NCBI GenBank assembly: GCA_963978895.1
Contig: OZ022245.1
Coordinates: forward strand, 21,038,906 to 21,102,905
Direction: 5' to 3'
From: Erpobdella octoculata
Taxonomy: Eukaryota; Annelida; Clitellata; Hirudinida; Erpobdellidae
Length of the DNA: 64,000 nt
Numbering within the stretch: position 1 is the stretch's first letter; the number at the start of each line of letters is the position of its first letter. Both the position numbers and the translations under genes were made by a program. Under the pieces are notes generated by a model. It ran no database searches. It was not told the DNA's origin and was given only the letters and a program-made list of their open reading frames with translations. Positions 1 to 10,700 of the stretch are shown in pieces.

Positions 1-483
1 TCCTATGTCTGTATGTATGTTAGCAATTTCGCATAACGCGGCGACCGCAGAGGTCAGCAGTCAGCAGTTGATACAATTAGTGGGCTCAGGCGTATAATAA
101 AAGTTATCGAAAAAGAATATAAAATAAAAAATTTTTTTTTAAATCCGTCATTTTTTACGGGCTATCTCTAGTATAGATATATTCAAATAAAAAAATCTAA
201 ATATAGACTAAAATTGACTACAACATCAATTATAAATCGATGACATTAAAGAACAAATTCATTTTTTGCTGCAACATTATTGCAATGATCGCTCATTCGT
301 TCATTGCGATAAAGAAATAAAATAATACCGATAATAATACGAATCATTAACTCAGCGTTCATTAATCATCATTTAGTTATTGTATAGAGTTAAGTCAATT
401 ATTGACGGATAACTTGTCTAATGAGAACTAAATTTCGATTTTGAGATGTTTCCTCAATAGAAAATTATTTTATTTACTGAATG
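1..483. other. AT-rich stretch without a recognisable gene
   Basis: I see no open frame with protein-like composition. A segment near 150-175, in which an A/T run is followed by a CCGTCA..ACGGGCTATCTCT pattern, has a diverged relative at about 43654-43690, so part of this is dispersed repeat. Confidence 0.5.
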
Positions 484-1335
484 TCACAGACTCAGGTGTC
501 ACAAGCAAAATTCTACACATAATACACATGTCTTAAACAGAATAGTAGTTATGTCGTAAACAGAATACTAGGTATGACACAGATGTCACAAGCAAAATGC
601 TGCATGTGGCACATGTCTCACAATCAGAAGACTAAACATGACACATGTGACAAGGAGAATGCAGAACATGACACATTTGTCACAAACAGAATGCAGAAAA
701 CATGAACAGCTTGATTGTGCAGCTTCACTCCTGCTTGGTGAATGCTTAGCATGACACATGTGTAACAAGGAGATAGCAGAGCATGAAACATGTGTCATAA
801 GAAATATGCTACTGAATGTCACAGAATGTGAATGTGTCACATACAAGATACGGAACATGACACATGTGTCACATACAGGATACGGAACATGACACATGTG
901 TCACAAGAAATATGCTACTGAATATCACAGAATGTGAATGTGTCACATACAGGATACGGAACATGACACATGTGTCACATAGAGAATGTAAAACATGGCA
1001 CATGTGACAAGATAATGAAGAGCATGACACATGTGACAAGATAATGAAGAACATGAAAAAAATGTCACAAGCAAAACGATGCACATGACAAAAATGTCAC
1101 AAGCAAAACGATGCACATGACATATGTGTCACAAGAAAATGCAGAATATGACACATGAATCACAAACAAAATCTGCACATGATACATGTGTCACAAGCAC
1201 AATACGGAACATGACACATGTGTCACAAGCACAATACGGAACATGACACATGTGTCACAAGCAAAATGCTAAACATGACACGTGTGTCACAAAGAAAATG
1301 CAAAACCTGGCACATGTAACAAGAAGAATGCAAGT
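484..1335. repeat. Palindromic minisatellite, about 32-bp unit
   Basis: About 850 bp of imperfect tandem repeats. The cleanest units (about 1170-1290) are 32 bp long, and each carries the self-complementary core TGACACATGTGTCA followed by an A-rich spacer such as CAAGCACAATACGGA. Towards the left end the units are more diverged and differ in length. Because every unit is a palindrome, open frames exist on both strands (for example 586-897 and 869-1084 minus). These are by-products of the repeat and not genes. Confidence 0.9.
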
Positions 1336-1739
1336 AAAACAAAACTGAGACTCATGAAAAAAAGATATGCAAAGACACAATACTGAATTATCCGTACTAA
1401 ATCAGTAAAAATCTTTCATTCAATTACCCAACCCCATAAAACTATTTTTATAAGAAGTATCAAGAAAACATTCCAGTTTTGCAGCCAGTCTCTCCTATAC
1501 GACATTGCTGGCGTTATTGCAACTTCGAAGCTTACTGTAGACATTAGAGCGTTATAATTTAAGAAGACTATGTTTTGCTGAGTTTTTAAGTTGAAAGTTT
1601 GTGTCTGGTCAACGTTTCTAACTATAATTCAAAAAACCTAACACGCTTAAAATTTGTGCGGAATACAAAGGAAAATTATCTATTGGACGGACAGAATTAA
1701 CAAATGAAAAATTTTGAATTATTATAGTGGCGTTGCGTA

Positions 1740-1925
1740 GGTTTCAGCCTACTAGTACTACTACTGCTGTTGCTGTGGCTACTATTGCTTCTGCTAATGG
1801 TACTGCTAATATTTCTAAAACTGATATTTTTACTACCACTAAGAGGTAGCAGTACTGCAACCGCAACCACACTATCACTTTCACTGCGACTATAACTTCC
1901 ACCGCTCCAACATTAACCCGCATTT
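1740..1925. repeat. Cryptically simple triplet tract
   Basis: Degenerate CTN/ACN triplets (TACTACTACTGCTGTTGCTG and variants) run for about 180 bp. This looks like a decayed trinucleotide array and not coding sequence, since stops appear in each frame. Confidence 0.5.
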
Positions 1926-2324
1926 CTTTTCTTTTTTAAAGCCCAACAAATACTCACGCCCGTAAAAAAGCAAAATACAACATGATATTTATGATGTTGG
2001 TGGCTTCTGGTCGATATTCGAGGCCATATAAGGGCAGAACGGATTTATCCACAAACTAAGGTAAATAGTAAACCACATTTTATGTGTAATTTTTTCATAA
2101 TTTTGATTTGATAAAATCAAGAAGTCTTGTTTGATTTAACAGTAGAATTTTGTTGTTTTTAACCTATTAGACCACGTGATCATAAATCAATGAGTAAACG
2201 CGCTTTACGCGACACCGAAAGTTGTAGGAGACGATATATAAATGACGTTTGTTTTGCTACAACTTGCTAAAAAAGGTTTTTTATTGGACCGTAGTAAGCC
2301 TTTATTTTAATCTATTTTTATTAC

Positions 2325-2500
2325 GAGAAGATTTTTTAATAGTTTATGGTGCTTTACAGCAGGTGTTTTAAGACTGAAATGGCTGCATGTAGGAATCACC
2401 TAAGTACTTCCTGTCGTGGATCACAAGTTTATCTTTTTAACTTTTCCCTCCTCTTTTCTCCAGGCTTAGGACTGGCTTGCAAAAACAAGGAGGAGTTCAC
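2325..2500 (+). repeat. Dispersed repeat family C, copy 1
   Basis: Shares about 170 bp with 47635-47795 (same strand) and with 58195-58370 (opposite strand). Shared words include TTACAGCAGGTGTTTTAAGA, ACTTCCTGTCGTGGA and CTCCAGGCTTAGGACTGGC. It is an interspersed, SINE-sized repeat; I see no clear pol III promoter boxes. Confidence 0.7.
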
Positions 2501-2825
2501 GAGGGGCTGAAAATATGTACTAAATATCATTATTTAAAAGTTTTAACTGAGGACTGTATACTTTAATGATGTTACACCAATTTCAGTTAATTTTTGACTC
2601 TTACATCTTGTTCAAGTATCAAAGCCTTCTAGAAAAAATCAAACTTTTTCTAAAATAACGTTGAACAATTTTTTACACACTCATTCTTTTGATGAAAACA
2701 TGGTGGCAAATTTATGTTGCTATAAAATACATTTTTCATCTAAAATAAAAAGAGAGTCAACAATACAGCCGAGTGCACTCAATTCTTAAACACTAGAAAA
2801 GCTATTTTGTTGACATCACATTTTT

Positions 2826-2990
2826 TAGCACCCCGTGCCCCTTATCCCACATGCTCCCTTTATCTCTCATCACACATTTCCCCCTATCCCTCGTCGAACA
2901 TGCACCTACCCCCTATTCCTCATCAGGCATGTACCCTCTATCCAACAGGCCACACTCCACAAGCATCTCCTATCCCTCATCACACATGAC
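2826..2990. repeat. C-rich imperfect tandem repeat
   Basis: Variants of CCCTATCCCTCATCACACATG repeat about six to seven times, making a pyrimidine-rich strand in an otherwise AT-rich region. All three plus-strand frames stay open across it for this reason, so those small frames are not taken as genes. Confidence 0.6.
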
Positions 2991-2999
2991 CATAAATTT

Positions 3000-4290
3000 C
3001 TTTACTTCTTCTCCACTAAGCAAAAGTAAAAATGGTTTTTTTTGAGAAATTATCTTAAAAATTCTTTTTGAAATAGGAAAGGTCGAAAAATTGAGTTGAA
3101 AATGCGCAAAGAATTTCATGTCGCAGCGCTTCAAAAAAAGAGAATTTGGGTTTTTTTGCGAGAGTGATGAACAGTGTAAAATGATAACGGAGTTAATTTT
3201 CTTGGAGTTTCAACACTTAAAATAATAAAATAACATAATTTAAAAAAATGAAAAAAATAAAAGCAAAATTTTTAAACCAAATGTTTTTATGTTATAAAAG
3301 CTCAAATTTTAACATTGAATTTTTTTTACATTTTTATTGTTTTTTAAAAAACGTTTTTTGCAAAACTAATTATGATTATTACATTGTCATCAAACAAGAG
3401 CATGTATACAAAACTTGAACAAAATCTATCATTAAGAAGTAACTCAAAAGTTGATTGTAGAAAATAGAAACAGAGATTAGAAGTTAATAAAATCATTAAG
3501 AGAAAATCAAAATGTCATCCTTCTGAGTGAAATTGTTTCCATTTTGACACAATAAAGTTTTTGCACACTTTTATTCAACTTGACTTCTCGGTTTCTTGGT
3601 CTCTCTATCTCTATTTTATTTCTAATTATTTATTTAATTAGTTTTCAATTGAAATTAAACTGATTGACTTATCTTTTAAGTTTTACAACTTAATCAGCTT
3701 CCAACAAAAAGCAGTATTCACCACTAAACAATGAAGAAAGCAGAAAAATTGAGCGAGTAAAAGTAAAGCTTCCATGAGCTTTTTACCAAATATTTAAAAT
3801 TACTTTTTATCGTTTTAAGATTTATCATCATTGTTTAGTGATATCATCCTCATCATCAAAATTATTTCATTTACCAATTTACCACATCCTCATTCAGTTT
3901 CCGCTCTCATCGTTCAGTGTAAGTATTTTTGTGTGAAAAAAGTTTATTTTGCGAAACTTAATTTTATTTACTGGATGTTTTGTTTTGTCTTCTATATCTT
4001 TGTATACAGAAACAAGCACAATGATTCGTTAGATAAGTATAAGATGCGTCGGATGATACTGGTAACTAGGAATCTAATTACCTGTTTCATCCAACGGATC
4101 TTATTTTTATCTTATTAATGCTTAATCTTTTCATTTAAAATCGTTGAATATTGCACTGTCAACTGAATTAATTTCCTATTAGAAGTTTTGAAGTTCTAGA
4201 TAGTCAAAAACATTAAAATTTAGACTAAGATATTATTATAAACAATCTGAAAACTATTATTACATTTAAAAATCAATTTGTATAATGTAA
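3000..4290. other. AT-rich intergenic stretch
   Basis: No supported gene. A short inverted copy of the end of repeat family B (ACTTTTATTCAACTTGACTTCTC) lies at about 3565-3588. A 95-codon plus frame at 3831-4118 has no recognisable motif and is not called. Confidence 0.5.
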
Positions 4291-4294
4291 CAAG

Positions 4295-4640
4295 TAAACC
4301 GTGAAAAACAGGTTTTTCCACAAATCCTTTGTATTTTTGGATTTGCCGGCTTTTCATTTAATAAAAAAAAAACAATTTTTTTTAAAATAACATTTTTTGA
4401 ATTTATATATGTAAACTTTTATTTAATTGTATTTCATTTATTTTTGTTTTAAAACACAGATAATTATTATTTTTAATTACAAAAGTTTCTTTTTCAAAAA
4501 TTTTTCAAACATTTATGACATGAGGAGCGAGCCTAAATTTTAAATTTTAGCTCAAATAGATGACGCGAAGTTATTTAATTTTATTTAAAATTATTTCATT
4601 TTCAAGGTTTACAAACATTCAAGCAAGCAATACCGGCGAT
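4295..4640 (+). repeat. Dispersed repeat family A, copy
   Basis: Begins with a GTGAAAAACAGGTTTTTCCA-like box, continues with CACAAATCC..GGATTTGCCGGCTTTTCATT, and ends near CATTCAAGCAAGCAATACCGG. Related copies lie at about 6612-6730, 15812-15853, 50815-50880, 54325-54597 and 60155-60330. No coding capacity is seen. Confidence 0.75.
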
Positions 4641-5119
4641 GAATTAATAAAAAAGATTTAAGAATATAAAAATGTGTTTTTAAAAACTTTGTTTTTTGCC
4701 TGGACTTGTTTAAAAGTAAACAAATCTCATTTATGATTTCAAACATTTTTTAAAATGCTTGACATGAATTATTAAAAAATATTTATAATTGTACGGGTTT
4801 TTGTGCCGTTCTAACTTTTTTCCCATCCAAGATGATTTATACAAAAGATCTTTCATATTTTCATAAAGTCTTTAGAAGACAGACAGAAAAACTTGCATTT
4901 TTCTGTATGAACATATTTTTACTTGGCTTTTGTGGTTAAATGAAAAACATTAAATTTGGTTGTTGAAAACAAAAAAAAAAGATTGATTTCCATAAAAAAT
5001 TCATGCCAATCAATCAAGTTACGTAGATTTTAAAACCTTACAAATGTGATTTAAATTTTTTTTTATTAAACTTTCAAATTTTGCCGTCGTGGTAATTTTT
5101 GGTGAAAGATGGTTTCAAA

Positions 5120-5600
5120 ATTTAGGGCCAGCAAGGACATAGAGCCGAACTTGAAAATTTCGGTGAGGCAGACAAGGCTTTCAATGCCACGTGTACGCCA
5201 ACGGAACACAAATCTACGAACGCTATCGAAAGAATAACTCAGAAAATATAAAAAGTTGCGTGATTACTATTTGTACCTGGATGTTCAGCAGCCATCTCCT
5301 CCAGTCCTACTTAATGCCAACAAAACTGAAATGATGTAGGATGTAGTGTTTATCTTACCAGCCTTCTTAAAATCTCTTCCTGAAGTCTGTTCAAACTGGG
5401 CCCGACTTGATTCAATCGTTTAAGATGCATCTGAAATCAAATGCAGCTGTGGCTGGAGATTCAGATTTTTCATGACCGGGTCACATCATGACATAATAAG
5501 TTTTTACAATTTATTTCTCTGAGAGGTTCGATGCAGTGCTTCTCCACTGTCAAAAGATGCCTAAGGATTCCTATAACTGATATAATTTCTAAAAAAATTG
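5120..5600 (+). pseudogene. hAT-type transposase remnant
   Basis: Broken plus-strand reading frames give pieces that resemble hAT-superfamily transposases of the 52-kDa-repressor/ZMYM kind. One piece near 5160-5270 has an Arg-rich SMPRVRQRN run followed by DYYLYLD. A second near 5527-5590 (MQCFSTVKRCLRIPI) looks like the start of the C-terminal dimerisation helix. In-frame stops separate them, so this is a dead fragment. Terminal inverted repeats were not found. The assignment rests on motif resemblance alone. Confidence 0.4.
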
Positions 5601-5772
5601 ATTGCGGTGACTCAACTCATGATGGAATTACTCCTTGTTCTATGGATTGATTTCAAAGCGTTATAAACTACAATAACTCCCTGATCACAAAATATAATCA
5701 CGTCTCCACATTTCTTCAATATCTCAACTGGCTTCGTATTTGACATTGTCAGCGTATCAAGTACAAAATAAT

Positions 5773-5819
5773 CATTATAATCCAAAGTTTTTCCAATGAA
5801 CAAACTTTGGATTATAATG
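5773..5819. repeat. Perfect 18-bp inverted repeat (hairpin)
   Basis: CATTATAATCCAAAGTTT at 5773-5790 is repeated exactly in reverse complement at 5802-5819, with an 11-nt loop. It lies inside an unidentified minus-strand open frame (5612-6010). Confidence 0.85.
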
Positions 5820-6611
5820 TAAAGCATACTGGGATGAAAAAAGCTCAGAATATCTAGAAGTTTCTTTCGTACAGCGTTATCCGATTTCCCATTAACGCTA
5901 TTGAGCCTCATATTTAAATCAGACTTCCTTATCATATCATTAAAATATCTAATCATCATCGTCATTGTAATTGTCGTCGTTATAAAAAAATTGAATAATG
6001 TGCTTTCCATGTTACGTTAATGCTAGTCTGGAAGTTGATCACTAGATTTCGCCTAAGCAGACAACAGACTGACTACAGACATCAGACAACAGACAAATGA
6101 AGTTTATTAAAATATTGAAACAATAAAACAGCTCGTACAATTTCATAAAAATCATCGTAGAAAGGTTTGACTGCTCAAAACATTTCCTCGGGTTGACAAC
6201 TCATTGTACTGTAGAACATAATGTGAATGCCATATAATTCAATTTATAACAAACAGCCAAGCTTTTTCAAGTGTATGACAGCATGTCTAAAGGTATTCAG
6301 ATATATTTCTGACTATTCCTTGAGGTATCGAGAATAGAAAATTTGACCTTAGTGACACCGTTCGAACTTGGTTATAATTCTTTCAACGGTGATATTTAAT
6401 TTACATAAATAAGGAAACGTTGTGCGTAAACAGTTCTCAAACTGCCTATCTGCATAATATGAAATGGAAATGTGGGATCAAACAGATTAAACGGGTACTG
6501 ACAACAAGAAGAAGAAAAATTTACACGATGCTGTTATTAGATACACCGCAGTAGGTACTCGTAGTAGTAGTTTTGTTTTGCACTTTCTAAATTATAAATT
6601 AACAATTAAGA

Positions 6612-6730
6612 CGTACAAAACCAGGTTTTTTCACAAATCCCTTATATTTCAGGATTTGCCGACTTTTCATTTGTTGCAAAAATGTTTCTTTTAAAACGAC
6701 ATTTTTTAGAATTTATATGTCAGGGCTAGG
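6612..6730 (+). repeat. Dispersed repeat family A, copy
   Basis: Carries the family A boxes (CCAGGTTTTTTCACAAATCC and AGGATTTGCCGACTTTTCAT). It lies just before a purine-rich tract and a Helitron-like end, so it may be part of the same composite. Confidence 0.7.
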
Positions 6731-6750
6731 GCTGAGTCTAAGGTTATAAC

Positions 6751-6861
6751 TAGAGAGAAAAAAGCAAGAAAGAGAAAGCAAGAGAGAAAGTGAGAGAGAG
6801 AGAGAAACAACGAAAGAAATATCTAAAAAATCCCCGGTCAACGCCGGGTAACTCTGCTAGT
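6751..6861 (+). mobile_element. Helitron-like 3' end
   Basis: A GA-rich tract (6751-6815) precedes a short hairpin, CCCCGG-TCAACG-CCGGG (6832-6847), then about 9 nt and CTAG at 6857-6860 followed by T. A GC-rich hairpin 10-12 nt before CTRR|T is the classic 3' terminus of Helitrons. The 5' end was not identified. A second, weaker end of the same form lies at 37183-37214, again after a purine-rich tract. Confidence 0.45.
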
Positions 6862-7736
6862 ATATTATATTTGATATCCACTTTTTTATCAGAAAAATTA
6901 AAATTCTTTTACAGCAAGCTTAACTTTCAATTGTACGAGGCTGTGTGCACAGAATCGGGTTCGTGCAAACGCTTAAATTCTTCACGAGCGAGAGTGTACA
7001 GAACTGACATTTCGTTGAGTTGAATAAACATTTATTTTGATGACAGTTTGCGCGGTAGAGGGCAGAATGTACAGAACTGTGTACTGTGCTGTGAAAAGAT
7101 GAATTATGGTAAATTATATATATAAATAAAGTATGCTAAATACAAATACAGTGCGATAGAGTGTGATTTATTTTAACGTGTTTAGTCTTTAAGAAAAATA
7201 AACTAAATTGGTTTTATAGTAATAAAAATTAATTTATTCAAACTGAAATTGTTTTTATTGAAATACAAATTAATTCGTGGTGATTAAATTTATTTTATTT
7301 AAATTAAGTTGACCTCATTTAAATAAACTTGACCTTGCTAAAAAAAATTGACCCAGCTTACATAAAATTAATATCATTGAAAATGTGTAAAAGTGTTTGA
7401 AAACGTGTGAACAAAAGTGCATGTTAACTTGATGTTTTTTAAAATTTTCTGAAAATTCGAGAAACTATGCTGAACGTAAATAAAATCTGTTTAACAAAAC
7501 ATCAAAAGTGAGTAAAGTTTTTTTTTGCTTAAAAAGTAAATTGTTTTTCTTGGTTTGTCTTGAATATGACAATAAGTATGAAAATGAAAGAATTGTCATG
7601 CGTAGTAAAATAACACAAAACACGTTTATTAAAAAAAATAAATATCACTTAAATAATTAAAGTAAAAAACAGTGCAAAACTAGAGGTATGATAATACCGG
7701 TTTAAAAAAACTCTACTCCACACACTTGTGAGAGAG

Positions 7737-10700
7737 TCATGCCAACTGTAACCATGCCAACGAGATCATGCAACACATGTAAACAACCTCAGTGTGGCTT
7801 TTTTCCACTACCGCCACTGGAGCGGGATCAGCCTTCGCCGCCATTTTCTTTTTGGCCATGCGCCCTTTGAAGCCTAATTGGATGAAGCTTGCAGCTTTTT
7901 TAACCTCAGGGTCTTCCAAATCAATGTCAACTACTTCTTCGCTGGCTGGTGATGGGCTTATTTTATCCCCCATGCTTATATCGCTCTCTCGCGCCGAGAC
8001 CTGATTGGCTGCCGTCAATCCATGGTTACTTATCGCGTCACGTGATTCATCAAGTTTTTTATTTTCACCAACCGACTGGGAGTTGAGAGTTGGACGGGCA
8101 GCATCATCATCATCAAGCTCATTTCTCGAACCCTCCATAGACTGCTTGCGCGACGAAAATTAAAGGGTTTTTACACGAAAGGTTTTTTACACGATTTAAA
8201 CGTTTATAAAACATAATGTGGTTAAAATAGTTAAAAAAAACTATAATTGTTGGTTTAAAATACATATTATTTAAAACTGTAATTAATATTAATAAATACC
8301 GATTAAAAAAAGTTTGTTCTATTAATATTATTATTTAAATATATTTATAAAACATTTGCTGAAATAAATTGGACATGATAATAAAATGAAGGCACAAGAA
8401 TGATGACGACGATGATGGGAATTCGCGCACAACTCTTTAAAGAACCGCGTCAACTTGCCTTGTCACTTTTCATGTCCACTTGGGAGTTCCTGTCAAATCA
8501 TAAAATATGAATGTCGTCACCATTTTATCAGCTTATTCTACAACATTTCTAACTTTTCAAAATTTTAAAATATTATTTTGTTTAGATTTATTTATACTAT
8601 GAAAAGACAAATTAAATAGAAACAAAAAAATATATACTGCAAAACTCATTTTTTGTTTTGATTATCAAACCGCTTGATATCATGACTACACATTTTTTAT
8701 GACTTTGCTCTAAAGGTCACACAACTTCTATAAAAATCTTTTCATTACGTCATGTTTTCCTTCACGTAGGTTTTGTTTGAAAGATGACAAACGTCAACTG
8801 CAATTACACACATTCATCTATTTTTTCTAAAGCAAAACAAGCAAATTCAGTCTCAGAAAAAGCAAACTCAGTCTCAGAACGGGACAAGCAATGCAGCTGT
8901 TTCCTTGGATCACGACTGCTTTCGAGACACGGCTTTCAAGAAATATTTGTAGCGTCACTTTTTTCTCCAGTTGTTACTTAATGCTTGTTCCTAGAAACAC
9001 TTCTTATAACGAGCAATGATGCACGACGATGCGATATCAATGCGACTGACTGAGAGCCATTCGTGAATATTCAAGCAGCTCATTCCGCTCATATCCACCC
9101 AAGTGTTACGACTGGGAAAAATTAGGTTCGGCGTAATTCATCTATTCTATGGATACACACTAATACACATTACGTGCGAGTGGAAAGAAGCAGGTAAAAC
9201 TGTGCGATCCCACGTGTACAAGCTGTTTCTCATTCTATTGCGTGAGTTTCTCTTTCAGAAACGAAGCCCTAATAAACTTGCTTTAGCCTGTTATTTTTTA
9301 TAACATCTATGCAGCGTCGTATGCAATTTTAAATTCAATGTCCACAGCAGATGCGTTGACACTTTTACTGGACAATTTCCGTTTTATCCCCAAAATAAAC
9401 ACTGTCATAATTGCATGCATTAAAACTATTTATGTCGGCATGTTTGTAGGTATTAACATTGTTCATGTTGACATTGCTTACGTTGTCATTGTTTGGTTTG
9501 ACTTTGTTTGTGTAGAAATTTTTTGTGTTGACATTGTTTGTTTTGATATTATTTACTTGTACTGTAAACTTATTTTATATAAGTTATGCATATATATTTG
9601 ATATAATACCAGCATAAATATTTTATTTATAAGTATATTTAAAAAATTATAGTTCATCATATAATATAAAAATACATATAAATATTTGAAATCTGTGTAG
9701 CTCTGCACCAACCTGATTTTATTAACTTTCTTTCGACCCAGGTACCCTCGCACTCCCGCTTGAATTCTCGTGGCTGCTTCGTCATTTGATCCCCGGTCAC
9801 GTGGTGGCCTTTCATTGTTATCCGTCTGCAATGAATTGCGTATGAAATGATTAATAATTTTTTCTTCTTGTTCAATGAAAAATTCTGATTTATTCGGTTG
9901 TAGTTATTTTTTATTTGTTCTATACATAAATAAATAAATAAATCGTTCGTTTGTTCGGAAACACAGCATTGTTGAAAAGCATGGAAAATTTGTGTCAAAT
10001 CGCGTTTTTCCGTGGTTTAAAAAAAGTTTTTTTTGCAAATACAGAAGTGATTTTTTCTTCGAATTTAAGATTAAAGTTACTTTTTTGTGAACAGACTGTT
10101 CATTACTTATTTTATTTAAGTTATCAATTCACCATAATTCTATTTTTTATAATTAAATTAAATTAAATATCAAATAGCAGTGTTTTCACTGCATTAAATG
10201 TATTTTTTAGTATTAAAACTCAATTTGTATTGTAAATTAAAAAAATGTATATGCGAGCTTACCTCATGAATGGAATTTTTAAGATGATGAAAATCGTCAG
10301 CTGTTTCGTCAACACCTGATTTGTAAAACATGAAAAAAAAACAATAAAATATTTTACATTTGCAAGTTTATTTGTTAATAAAAAATAAAAAAAATGATTG
10401 TGTAACACAAATAATTATTTTTAAGTGAGTTTTACATTTTTAATATTTTTAAATTTCTGACAATTTTTTTATTTAAATTTAAAAAAAAGTTTTTCCGATC
10501 ACATTGTTTATTAATTTTAATGTTTAAACATTAAAAATAAAATAATACATAAACTTTTCAAATGTAATCATAATAATATATTAGAATTATGCTATATTTG
10601 TTTATAAGTTTTTATTATGGTTAGTCTGCACCATCAAACGTTTGTGATGTGGTATGTTTATAGTGTGACATTGTAACGTGTTAAAAATTTCGACCATGTA

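Noticed and set aside
586..1084. Minus-strand Cys/His/Ser-rich open frames
   Set aside because: They translate the palindromic minisatellite; the same words appear on both strands.
2807..3045. Three overlapping plus-strand frames
   Set aside because: All are produced by the C-rich imperfect repeat, which lacks stop codons.
5612..6010. 132-codon minus-strand frame
   Set aside because: No recognisable domain, contains an exact hairpin, lies beside transposon debris; not enough to call a gene.
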